Assembly (NCBI GenBank): GCA_017459315.1
Contig: JAFUDD010000333.1
Coordinates: forward strand, 1 to 7,651
Direction of reading: 5' to 3'
Length of the DNA stretch: 7,651 nucleotides
Source of the DNA: Clostridia bacterium
GTDB taxonomy: Bacteria; Bacillota_A; Clostridia; Christensenellales; CAG-138
Shown one piece after another: positions 1 through 4,077 of this stretch; the stretch's first letter is position 1; each line of letters opens with the position of its first letter. A program made the translations under genes and the position numbers. Below the pieces are notes generated by a model, which was not told where the DNA came from, did no database searches, and saw only the letters and a program-made list of their open reading frames with translations.

Positions 1-301
1 CCATATGATTGGAGTTATAGGTCATCCGAACCTGCAGTTCATGGTAAAGCCCGCCGGAGATCTTCGCTTCTTTTTCATCGCGCAAAAGCTGCAAGATCGG
101 ATTGTCACTGATTTCCCGGCATAAGGAATCTGCCGGACACCCCAAATAGGCTGCGATCTTCTCCAGCGTCAGCCGCGACAGTTTTTCACCCTTTGCAATC
201 TTTGCAACGGTGCGGGAAGAAATCCCGATTTCCGTTGTCAGATCGGACTTGGTAATGCCCTTTTTCTTTAATTGTGCAGATAACCCTTCATATGAAAACA
301 T
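1..301 (-). CDS. XRE-type HTH / Fic-family fusion protein, 5' part (runs off window)
   Basis: Reading leftward from an ATG at 301-299 gives 100 uninterrupted codons up to the window edge, so only the N-terminal part is present. Residues about 7-60 form a Cro/cI-like helix-turn-helix (SDLTTEIGISSRTVAKIAKG). Residues about 66-100 match the start of Fic-family proteins, including GGLYHELQVRMTYNSNHM. S97-N-H-M followed by a codon beginning with G fits the Fic inhibitory motif (S/T)xxxE(G/N), cut by the edge just before the expected Glu. Known for the family: Fic domains transfer AMP or other phosphate-containing groups to target proteins, and this helix blocks ATP positioning. I infer a self-regulating, possibly toxin-antitoxin-like single protein. 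The catalytic HPFxxGNGR motif would lie outside the window and is not seen. A GGAGGG ribosome binding site (314-309) lies seven bases before the ATG and supports this start. It may be chromosomal flank or element cargo. Confidence 0.85.
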   Translation of the reverse strand, partial: MFSYEGLSAQLKKKGITKSDLTTEIGISSRTVAKIAKGEKLSRLTLEKIAAYLGCPADSLCREISDNPILQLLRDEKEAKISGGLYHELQVRMTYNSNHM

Positions 302-318
302 TGCCGTGCCCTCCGCTT

Positions 319-359
319 TCTTTACTTTATTATATGCGAATAGAGCAAAAAAGTAAAGA
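319..359. repeat. 10-bp inverted repeat flanking the XRE-Fic -10 box; candidate operator
   Basis: TCTTTACTTT at 319-328 is the exact reverse complement of AAAGTAAAGA at 350-359. One arm covers the -35 box and the other lies immediately downstream of the -10 box. Arm starts are 31 bases apart, about three helical turns, placing them on the same DNA face. This is the expected arrangement for autorepression by the XRE domain encoded just downstream; that role is inferred. Confidence 0.55.
329..357 (-). promoter_or_regulatory. Sigma-A-type promoter of the XRE-Fic gene
   Basis: On the minus strand there is a perfect -10 TATAAT (334-329) and a -35-like TTTACT (357-352) separated by 17 bases. It lies about 28 bases upstream of the ATG and ends just before the GGAGGG ribosome binding site. 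The exact -10 and ideal spacing make this the clearest promoter in the window. Confidence 0.7.
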
Positions 360-471
360 TAATTATGATGGTTGGTGAGAAAAAGAAAGATCGCATCGGT
401 GCGCGTTGTTTCGTCGCTTCTAAACGACGTTAAGGTGATATAAGCGGGCACAAAGAAAACGTATTTTTCGC

Positions 472-498
472 AAATCCGCCAAAAAATGGCGGATTTTT
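472..498 (+). terminator. Factor-independent terminator hairpin
   Basis: AAATCCGCC (472-480), loop AAAAAAT, GGCGGATTT (488-496), followed by T to 498: a 9-bp perfect stem with a GC core and a five-base T run on the plus strand. No plus-strand gene is convincingly upstream within the window, so what it terminates is unclear. The minus-strand T run is shorter (three bases). Confidence 0.6.
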
Positions 499-655
499 GA
501 GACTTGAAAAGGCCAAAAAGCAGAAAAAATGAGTCCAAACCCATGCTTTTCAGATTAAATATACAAAAATTGATGAATATGTAAATGCTTTAAGTATTTT
601 TTATACAAAGGTCCGAGATTTCTTCAGCCATTTTCTGCACTGTTGTTTGGGAAGA
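499..655. other. AT-rich non-coding stretch
   Basis: No supported gene. Base composition drops sharply (13 of 60 bases are G or C in 541-600), far below the roughly 57% of the adjacent XRE-Fic gene. No convincing promoter pair or ORF with a ribosome binding site was found here. It may be a junction between element and flank or an unwinding/regulatory region; neither can be shown from this sequence. Confidence 0.5.
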
Positions 656-664
656 TGCTATGAT
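656..664 (+). promoter_or_regulatory. Candidate extended -10 promoter for a structured RNA
   Basis: TGCTATGAT contains the TGn extension and a TATGAT -10 box. No good -35 is found at 17 bases; TTGTTT at 643-648 is too close. The predicted start, at about 670-671, falls two or three bases before the first paired stretch (CCCGTC, 673-678) of the structured region downstream, which supports it as a dedicated RNA promoter. Confidence 0.4.
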
Positions 665-670
665 ACAATA

Positions 671-862
671 TCCCCGTCAACAGGAGACTGGCTCGGATAA
701 AAAGTGACCGGCCGGAAATACGCGATATTGACAAATCCATATCACTCTCAAGCCGGATGCATACGGCGACGGGATGTACATGGTGCGAAACAGAATCTGG
801 CTGATCAGCCGGAGGGAAGCAAAGCACATGGATCATCCTGTTGCTTTGTGCATCCGTTTTTT
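671..862 (+). ncRNA. Candidate structured RNA or riboswitch-like leader (unknown class)
   Basis: A set of mutually compatible helices can be drawn. P1 is CCCGTC 673-678 with GACGGG 768-773. P1 encloses P2 (GGC/CGG 690-696 with CCGGCC 708-713, one bulge), P3 (GATAT 724-728 with ATATC 739-743) and P4 (GCCG 752-755 with CGGC 764-767, stacking directly on P1). P5 follows: CTGGCT 797-802, loop GATC, AGCCGG 807-812. Then comes a terminator-like stem and TTTTTT (857-862). A competing pairing exists: CGGATGCA (754-761) with TGCATCCG (849-856), an exact 8-bp match directly before the T run that would disrupt P4. I compared it by memory with TPP, FMN, SAM, lysine, purine, cobalamin, c-di-GMP, fluoride, THF and T-box patterns and saw no match. 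It could be a stand-alone small RNA, because the next coding start is about 450 bases away. Confidence 0.4.
819..862 (+). terminator. Terminator-like hairpin and T run ending the candidate RNA
   Basis: GCAAAGCA (819-826) pairs with TGCTTTGT (842-849, one G-U) around a 15-base loop, and TTTTTT lies at 857-862. The T run is seven bases from this stem but directly abuts the alternative TGCATCCG arm (849-856), so the long-range pairing may be the actual terminating stem. Confidence 0.45.
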
Positions 863-908
863 GTTATGTCGGGATGGCAATGAAGCGCATAAGAAAGCAC
901 ACGAAGAG

Positions 909-930
909 TTTGTAAAGAATAATTTACAAA
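909..930. repeat. AT-rich 8-bp inverted repeat
   Basis: TTTGTAAA (909-916), spacer GAATAA, TTTACAAA (923-930). The arms are perfect. TTTTTT follows at 935-940, so it could be a weak terminator, but the stem lacks GC pairs and fits a protein-binding operator equally well. Confidence 0.4.
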
Positions 931-1149
931 ACTATTTTTTCAAAAGGGGTTTAGTTTTGACGTTTTTTTGAGCTAGTTAATAGAGGGGTTCATCAAAAAG
1001 ATGTGTCGAGAAAATATATTTTCCAAAAACCATTTCAAAGTGCCCTTCTGAATTCGCCGTAATAAGTGAGGGGGAAAATTGAAGCACCTTGACAACTGCA
1101 TACCGTTCTGCCGCCGTAAATACGGCAACCAACCGGGCTAAACAGCAAG

Positions 1150-1173
1150 GTCGCGGGCATAGCCCGCTGCGAC
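1150..1173. repeat. Strong GC-rich hairpin in the parB leader
   Basis: GCGGGC (1153-1158) and GCCCGC (1162-1167) form a 6-bp stem over ATA. Alternatively GTCGC/GCGAC (1150-1154 with 1169-1173) plus GGGC/GCCC gives nine pairs with a GCT bulge. There is no T run, so it is not a simple terminator. Confidence 0.45.
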
Positions 1174-1307
1174 AACGTGGTCTATAGCACAGAGCACAGG
1201 ACAAAGGCGGTCATGAGAACGAGCATAGAAGAAAAACGGAGGGAGGATTTCTTCAGAATCTTCTTTGCACCTTCCAATGATTGAATACGAAAGCAGGAGA
1301 AAACAGC

Positions 1308-1427
1308 ATGAAAAAGGCAGTAAAACTCAGTGAGATAACAGATGTTATCTACTATAGCGGTATTTTCCGTCTCAGTCAGCGGATGAATCATATTTATGTA
1401 GTTTCAGCAGGAGGTACATGTATATGA
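1308..1427 (+). CDS. 39-aa hypothetical protein, translationally coupled to parB
   Basis: The ATG at 1308 is preceded by AGGAG (1295-1299) with an eight-base gap, an excellent ribosome binding site. The 39-codon frame ends in TGA at 1425-1427, which overlaps the best ATG of the downstream ParB-like gene (1424-1426) as ATGA. The same ATGA coupling joins parB to repA. The product begins MKKAVKLSEITDVIYYSG and is rich in Tyr, Ile and Val with no membrane segment or recognisable domain. A 7-bp inverted repeat, AGATAAC-agat-GTTATCT (1333-1350), lies within the gene. I do not recognise the protein. It may be a genuine small element protein or only a leader ORF that feeds ribosomes into parB. Confidence 0.5.
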   Translation: MKKAVKLSEITDVIYYSGIFRLSQRMNHIYVVSAGGTCI

Positions 1428-2413
1428 ACAGCGGCGAAGGAAAAGAACTTTTTTCCGGATTAACTTTTGATCAAATGCTTGGTCTGGAGGATACTCCTTC
1501 GGAAGGTAACCCATTAGAACTGGATATCGAAACGCTTACGCCCTTTCCCAATCAGCCATTTCACTTGTACAACGAGGAAGAAATGGAGAAAATGGTTGAG
1601 AGTATCCGGGAGAATGGCGTTATCTCTCCGATTATTGTTCGTCCGAAGGAGGGTGGAAAGTATGAAATCATTTCAGGACACAACCGTGTAGAAGCTTGCA
1701 GACGTGCCGGAATCGTTTTCATCCCAAGTTACGTTCGAGAAGTGAATGACGATACCGCTGTAATCCTTATGGTGGACAGCAATCTTCATCAGCGAGAACA
1801 GCTGCTGCCAAGTGAAAAGGCGCGCGCTTATCAAATGAAGAAAGAGGCTTTGCACCGTTCTGGTGGACGATATGCTTTGAATTGTGATCCATCGGAGCAC
1901 AATTTATACGGCTTGCGCACAAGGGATGTCATCGGTGCAGACAGTGGTGACAGCGGTGCACAGGTGCAACGGTATTTGCGCCTAAATCATCTGACCCCCG
2001 CCTTAATGCAGAAAGTGGATAACAAAAAACTAAATATGCGTTCCGCTGTAGAGCTGTCACATCTTACACCGGAGGAGCAAAAGACTGTGCAGGCGGTCAT
2101 GGAGAAGCAGAATGTTTCCCCATCTGTTGCACAAGCGCAGAGCATTCGGCATTTATCAAAGAATAACACGATAACAGCACAAAATATCGAAGCCGTGTTG
2201 GAAGAAAAGAAATCTGCGGAGAAGCTGATCGTACAACCTCAGCCTAAAAAGAAGAAACGGCATACTGATAGAACAGTATTGCTGCGTTGGTCGGTGCTTT
2301 CCCCGTTCTTTTCGGACACAGCAACAGATGCCGAGATTGAGCAAACGATCATAGCTTTGCTACAGAAAAATGAAAAGCGGAAAACCACGAAGAACAACGA
2401 GAAATCCAAATGA
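1424..2413 (+). CDS. ParB-like partition / nucleoid-occlusion family protein (copy 1)
   Basis: This 329-aa protein carries a ParB N-terminal (ParB/Srx-like) domain at about 33-125. Its motifs are ISGHNRVEACRRAG (GHNR at 85-88) and SNLHQREQLLPSEKA (119-133), matching the ParB nucleotide-binding boxes GxRRxxA and ENxQRxxLxPxExA. A central helix-turn-helix region follows (around RTRDVIGADSGD to QRYLRLNHL), then a basic Lys-rich linker and a C-terminal segment ending in many Lys. Canonical ParB proteins bind parS sites and CTP; no ParA gene is present here, so the role may be replication or partition of the excised circle. AGGAGG at 1409-1414 is nine bases from the 1424 ATG but only three from an in-frame ATG at 1418, so 1424 is preferred. 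The stop overlaps the repA start (ATGA). Sampled lines are 47% GC, lower than downstream genes, suggesting a different origin. Confidence 0.9.
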   Translation: MNSGEGKELFSGLTFDQMLGLEDTPSEGNPLELDIETLTPFPNQPFHLYNEEEMEKMVESIRENGVISPIIVRPKEGGKYEIISGHNRVEACRRAGIVFIPSYVREVNDDTAVILMVDSNLHQREQLLPSEKARAYQMKKEALHRSGGRYALNCDPSEHNLYGLRTRDVIGADSGDSGAQVQRYLRLNHLTPALMQKVDNKKLNMRSAVELSHLTPEEQKTVQAVMEKQNVSPSVAQAQSIRHLSKNNTITAQNIEAVLEEKKSAEKLIVQPQPKKKKRHTDRTVLLRWSVLSPFFSDTATDAEIEQTIIALLQKNEKRKTTKNNEKSK

Positions 2414-3393
2414 AAGAGCTGGAACTGATTCAGATGAGCGAGGTGACGCGGCAGGAGGTGGACTGGCTGTGGTACCCGTACATTCCGTTCGGCAAGGTCA
2501 CGATCGTGCAGGGCGATCCGGGCGAGGGCAAGACGATGCTGCTGATGGCATTGATTGCGCGGCTGTCCGTCGGGGATCCCCCGTTTGGACAGGATGGCGC
2601 GCGGGAGCCGATGACGTGCATTTATCAGACGGCGGAGGATGGTCTGGGCGACACGATCAAGCCGCGCCTTGAGGACGCGGGTGCGGACTGCAGCCGGGTA
2701 TTCGTCGTCAACGAGGACAAGGAGGCGTTGACGTTTACCGATCGGCGAATCGAGGAAGCGATCACGGCAACCGGCGCGAGATTGCTGATCCTCGATCCGC
2801 TGCAGGCGTACCTCGGCGCGGAGGTCGATATGCACCGGGCGAACGAGGTGCGTCCGGCATTTCATGCGCTCGGCGGCATCGCCCAGCGAACCGGCTGCGC
2901 GATCGTGCTGATCGGGCATATGAACAAAACCAAAGGACAAGGCAGCCTGTATCGTGGACTGGGGTCAATTGACATTGCCGGTGCGGCGCGCAGCATTCTC
3001 TTGGTGCGGCGACCGAAGGAACAGCCGGATGTACTGTGCATGGCACACATCAAATCCAACCTTGCGCCGCTCGGCGAAACGCTGGAGTTTACGGTCAAGG
3101 ATAATCGTGCCGAATATGTCGGCACCTGCGGCATCGGAGCGGACGAGTTGTTGCACGGCGGCGAGAGCGCCGAGGACGAAGCCATGACCAAGACCATGCA
3201 GGCGATCGAATACTTTGAAGAGCTTGCCGGACAATGCGAGGAGATCCCCGCGCGGGACGCCTACCGGCTGTTTGCCCAAAAGGGGTTCAGTCAGCGAACC
3301 GTCGAAAAGGCAAAACGCGAGATCGGATTGACCTCAATTAAGCGCGGCAAGATATGGAACTTTGATTTGCGTCCTTTGCGGGCAGGGCAATGA
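2410..3393 (+). CDS. RepA-like AAA (RecA-fold) ATPase, probable replicative helicase or loader
   Basis: This 327-aa protein has a RecA/DnaB-like core of the AAA_25/RSF1010 RepA type. It shows Walker A GDPGEGKT (35-42, K41), an acidic AED motif after the second strand (E76), Walker B LLILDP (125-130, D129), GHMNK with H170 as a likely sensor, and Arg residues near GAARSILLVRR that could serve as the finger. In RSF1010 RepA, residues at equivalent places drive ATP hydrolysis of a hexameric helicase. The C-terminal 60 residues resemble a winged helix (DAYRLFAQKGFSQRTVEKAK), plausibly for DNA binding. The ATG overlaps the parB stop as ATGA, with only a poor ribosome binding site of its own, so coupling is likely. 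No primase or RepC-like initiator is in the window. Its neighbour is a hairpin-rich origin-like region. An alternative role is a recombination ATPase. Confidence 0.88.
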   Translation: MKELELIQMSEVTRQEVDWLWYPYIPFGKVTIVQGDPGEGKTMLLMALIARLSVGDPPFGQDGAREPMTCIYQTAEDGLGDTIKPRLEDAGADCSRVFVVNEDKEALTFTDRRIEEAITATGARLLILDPLQAYLGAEVDMHRANEVRPAFHALGGIAQRTGCAIVLIGHMNKTKGQGSLYRGLGSIDIAGAARSILLVRRPKEQPDVLCMAHIKSNLAPLGETLEFTVKDNRAEYVGTCGIGADELLHGGESAEDEAMTKTMQAIEYFEELAGQCEEIPARDAYRLFAQKGFSQRTVEKAKREIGLTSIKRGKIWNFDLRPLRAGQ

Positions 3394-3404
3394 CCGCACC
3401 CCGA

Positions 3405-3464
3405 GCAGAAAGGAAGAAAGAACGCCGCACGGAAAAATGCGGGATGTACGTTCTTCCTTTCTGC
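3405..3464. repeat. Long two-tier hairpin just after repA (14-bp outer stem)
   Basis: GCAGAAAGGAAGAA (3405-3418) is the exact reverse complement of TTCTTCCTTTCTGC (3451-3464). Within it CCGCA (3425-3429) pairs with TGCGG (3438-3442) around an A-rich loop. There is no T run, so it is not a classical terminator. The right arm with its flanking CG gives CGTTCTTCCTT (3449-3459), repeated exactly at 3991-4001 in another hairpin. Confidence 0.7.
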
Positions 3465-3522
3465 ACCGCGACCGGCAGATTCGGCGTCTTGCCGCCGGAA
3501 AGAGGACCGCTGCCGTCGCCCC

Positions 3523-3556
3523 GCGGACGGAAGAAGGCAACTTCGACACCGTCCGC
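3523..3556 (+). repeat. Hairpin with 8-bp stem and GNRA-type tetraloop
   Basis: GCGGACGG (3523-3530) pairs with CCGTCCGC (3549-3556). Inside, GAAG (3533-3536), GCAA (3537-3540) and CTTC (3541-3544) form a second stem capped by a GCAA tetraloop. A smaller hairpin, GGCAGA with TC-T-TGCC, lies at 3474-3493. The GNRA loop hints at function as RNA. Confidence 0.5.
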
Positions 3557-3570
3557 TGAGGCCGACGAGA

Positions 3571-3711
3571 ATGGTGGCGGAAAGCGCGTTATTCGACCCG
3601 AAGCTGTACTCCGTACTGCGAGAGGGCGAAAACGCGGTTAATTTGCGGCGAAACGATAGAGGGAAAAAGGCATCTGCCTTTTTCAACTTATCGGTGAAAG
3701 GATCAAAATGA
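3571..3711 (+). CDS. Possible 46-aa small protein between repA and oriT
   Basis: An ATG at 3571 opens 46 codons (starting MVAESALFDPKLYSVLREG) to TGA at 3709-3711, in the same frame as repA. The composition is more protein-like than the Arg/Pro-rich sequence before it, with Leu, Phe, Asn and a basic RRNDRGKK stretch. The ribosome binding site is weak (GAGG at 3558-3561). The terminator hairpin at 3663-3684 lies inside the frame, so if that terminator works the message would be cut. I do not recognise the protein and the call is tentative. Confidence 0.25.
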   Translation: MVAESALFDPKLYSVLREGENAVNLRRNDRGKKASAFFNLSVKGSK

Positions 3712-3722
3712 TCGCCGCAAAT
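3641..3722. repeat. 11-bp inverted repeat enclosing the terminator
   Basis: ATTTGCGGCGA (3641-3651) and TCGCCGCAAAT (3712-3722) are exact reverse complements, 60 bases apart, with the terminator hairpin between them. It could be a protein-binding pair or a long-range RNA or ssDNA stem. Confidence 0.6.
3663..3684. terminator. Bidirectional terminator-like hairpin after repA
   Basis: GAAAAAGGC (3663-3671), loop ATCT, GCCTTTTTC (3676-3684): a perfect 9-bp stem of the A-run/GC-core/T-run type that can terminate in both directions. It would end the parB-repA transcript and insulate it from mob. It is nested inside the 11-bp inverted repeat at 3641-3722. Confidence 0.6.
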
Positions 3723-3727
3723 GATCC
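3700..3727. repeat. TGATC repeat cluster: direct repeat with 13-base period inside a palindrome
   Basis: AAATGATC occurs at 3706-3713 and again at 3719-3726, 13 bases apart. The outer GGATCA (3700-3705) and TGATCC (3722-3727) form an inverted repeat. Two copies are too few to call iterons; a small operator next to oriT is equally plausible. Confidence 0.4.
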
Positions 3728-3737
3728 GGCGCCGTTA

Positions 3738-3767
3738 TTCGGCAGCCGAAAAGCCCCCTGCAAGGGC
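3738..3767. repeat. Two short hairpins just before oriT
   Basis: TTCGGC-A-GCCGAA (3738-3750) is a 13-base palindrome. GCCC (3753-3756) and GGGC (3764-3767) form a second stem over CCTGCAA. They lie immediately upstream of the oriT stem, as accessory inverted repeats often do. Confidence 0.4.
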
Positions 3768-3771
3768 ACAC

Positions 3772-3802
3772 CACCTACCGTGTAGGTGTAGTGTGTTATA
3801 CT
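3772..3802 (+). other. oriT: oriT of MobV type (nic region)
   Basis: CACCTAC (3772-3778), loop CGT, GTAGGTG (3782-3788) form a 7-bp hairpin directly followed by TAGTGTGTTATACT (3789-3802). From knowledge of pMV158, MobM cuts within TAGTGTG/TTA next to an inverted repeat. The equivalent cut here would fall between G3795 and T3796 on the plus strand. A MobV relaxase is encoded about 270 bases downstream in the orientation seen in pMV158. The sequence TGTTATACT (3794-3802) also reads as an extended -10 promoter, echoing the pMV158 arrangement in which a mob promoter overlaps oriT and is repressed by the relaxase; that function here is inferred. Confidence 0.85.
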
Positions 3803-3812
3803 GCATGGCCGC

Positions 3813-3840
3813 GGCAGAAAAAGCTGCACTTTTTTCTGCC
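3813..3840. repeat. 10-bp inverted repeat downstream of nic
   Basis: GGCAGAAAAA (3813-3822) and TTTTTCTGCC (3831-3840) are exact reverse complements around GCTGCACT. The T run is inside the stem, so termination is unlikely on its own. Placed 18 bases past the nick site, it may be a transfer termination or recircularisation structure, or a hairpin in the mob leader. Confidence 0.55.
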
Positions 3841-3858
3841 TTGTGCAGTCGGTTCTTT

Positions 3859-3924
3859 GACGAAGCGGCGGCACACAGAACCCGAAGGAGCGCGGAGCGA
3901 TCCGACAGGGCTCGACGAAGCGGC
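3859..3924. repeat. Direct repeat GACGAAGCGGC, two copies
   Basis: Exact 11-base copies lie at 3859-3869 and 3914-3924, 55 bases apart, between the nic region and the mob leader. Their function is unknown; they could be relaxase or accessory-factor binding sites. Confidence 0.45.
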
Positions 3925-3950
3925 AAGGCAGTATTCTTTCTATGCAACTT

Positions 3951-4005
3951 GCGGAAGGAAGCCCGTAACTTATATCGTTTCCGGGTGCGGCGTTCTTCCT
4001 TCCGC
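3951..4005. repeat. Long hairpin upstream of the mob leader (11-bp outer stem)
   Basis: GCGGAAGGAAG (3951-3961) is the reverse complement of CTTCCTTCCGC (3995-4005), with CCCG (3962-3965) and CGGG (3982-3985) extending the stem internally. The right arm contains CGTTCTTCCTT (3991-4001), the same 11-mer found in the hairpin at 3405-3464. It ends 12 bases before the leader ribosome binding site, so it could influence mob translation. Confidence 0.65.
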
Positions 4006-4029
4006 CTTATAAAAACGAGAGGATTTTGT

Positions 4030-4077
4030 ATGAGAAAACCTATGATGTTCCAAGAACAAGGCGGTGATGCCGGATGA
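4030..4077 (+). CDS. 15-aa leader ORF coupled to mobV
   Basis: The ATG at 4030 follows GAGAGGA (4017-4023) at ideal spacing. The frame MRKPMMFQEQGGDAG ends in TGA (4075-4077), overlapping the mob ATG (4074-4076) as ATGA. The mob gene itself has only a partial ribosome binding site (AAGGCGGTG), so ribosomes loading on this leader probably feed mob by stop/restart. The peptide need not have a function of its own. The same design is seen ahead of parB at 1308. Confidence 0.5.
   Translation: MRKPMMFQEQGGDAG

Larger units (their letters stand above)
863..1307. other. Non-coding leader region ahead of the parB-repA operon
   Basis: No supported gene of normal size. It contains an AT hairpin (909-930), a 14-bp palindrome GAAAATATATTTTC (1010-1023), and two GC-rich hairpins. 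One is GCCGT/ACGGC with loop AAAT (1113-1126). The other is GTCGCGGGC-ATA-GCCCGCTGCGAC (1150-1173), with a three-base bulge. A TTGACA at 1089-1094 resembles a -35 box but has no acceptable -10 at 16-18 bases. The upstream ends of the parB-repA transcript are therefore undefined, although a long structured 5' leader is likely. Confidence 0.45.
3394..4029. other. Hairpin-dense repA-mob intergenic region (origin hub)
   Basis: These 636 bases separate repA from the mob leader ORF and contain at least seven inverted repeats, two direct-repeat pairs and a MobV-type oriT. All three forward frames are open from 3394 to 3558 because the DNA is GC-rich, but the encoded residues are Arg/Pro/Ala-rich and unconvincing as protein. 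The best reading is a combined transfer origin and possible replication or single-strand-initiation origin, perhaps with a structured repA 3' untranslated region; the replication role is inference. Confidence 0.55.

Noticed and set aside
368..433. 21-codon plus-strand ORF (MVGEKKKDRIG...)
   Set aside because: No ribosome binding site, overlaps the minus-strand promoter region and has no recognisable content.
624..836. 70-codon minus-strand ORF
   Set aside because: No ribosome binding site or domain; antisense to the candidate RNA helices.
946..952. GGGGTTT shared with the right end (7631-7637) as an att core
   Set aside because: Only seven bases match; too short to claim a direct repeat without the flanking empty site.
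774..971. 65-codon plus-strand ORF
   Set aside because: Overlaps the candidate structured RNA and its terminator, has no ribosome binding site, and ends in low-complexity sequence.
1089..1122. TTGACA as a full promoter for parB-repA
   Set aside because: The nearest -10-like TAAATA is 22 bases away, outside the working range.
1213..1284. 23-codon ORF MRTSIEEKRREDFF...
   Set aside because: Plausible composition, but the AAGGCGG is only two bases from the ATG and no homologue is recalled; too weak to list as a gene.
2239..2940. 233-codon minus-strand ORF
   Set aside because: Antisense to parB and repA, no domain or start signal.
3390..3641. 83-codon ORF starting ATGA at the repA stop
   Set aside because: The ATGA overlap is attractive, but the product is Arg/Pro-rich, it runs through the long hairpin and all neighbouring frames are open as well.
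3394..4029. CRISPR-like array
   Set aside because: Repeats are only paired or inverted, not regularly spaced multiple copies, and no cas genes are present.
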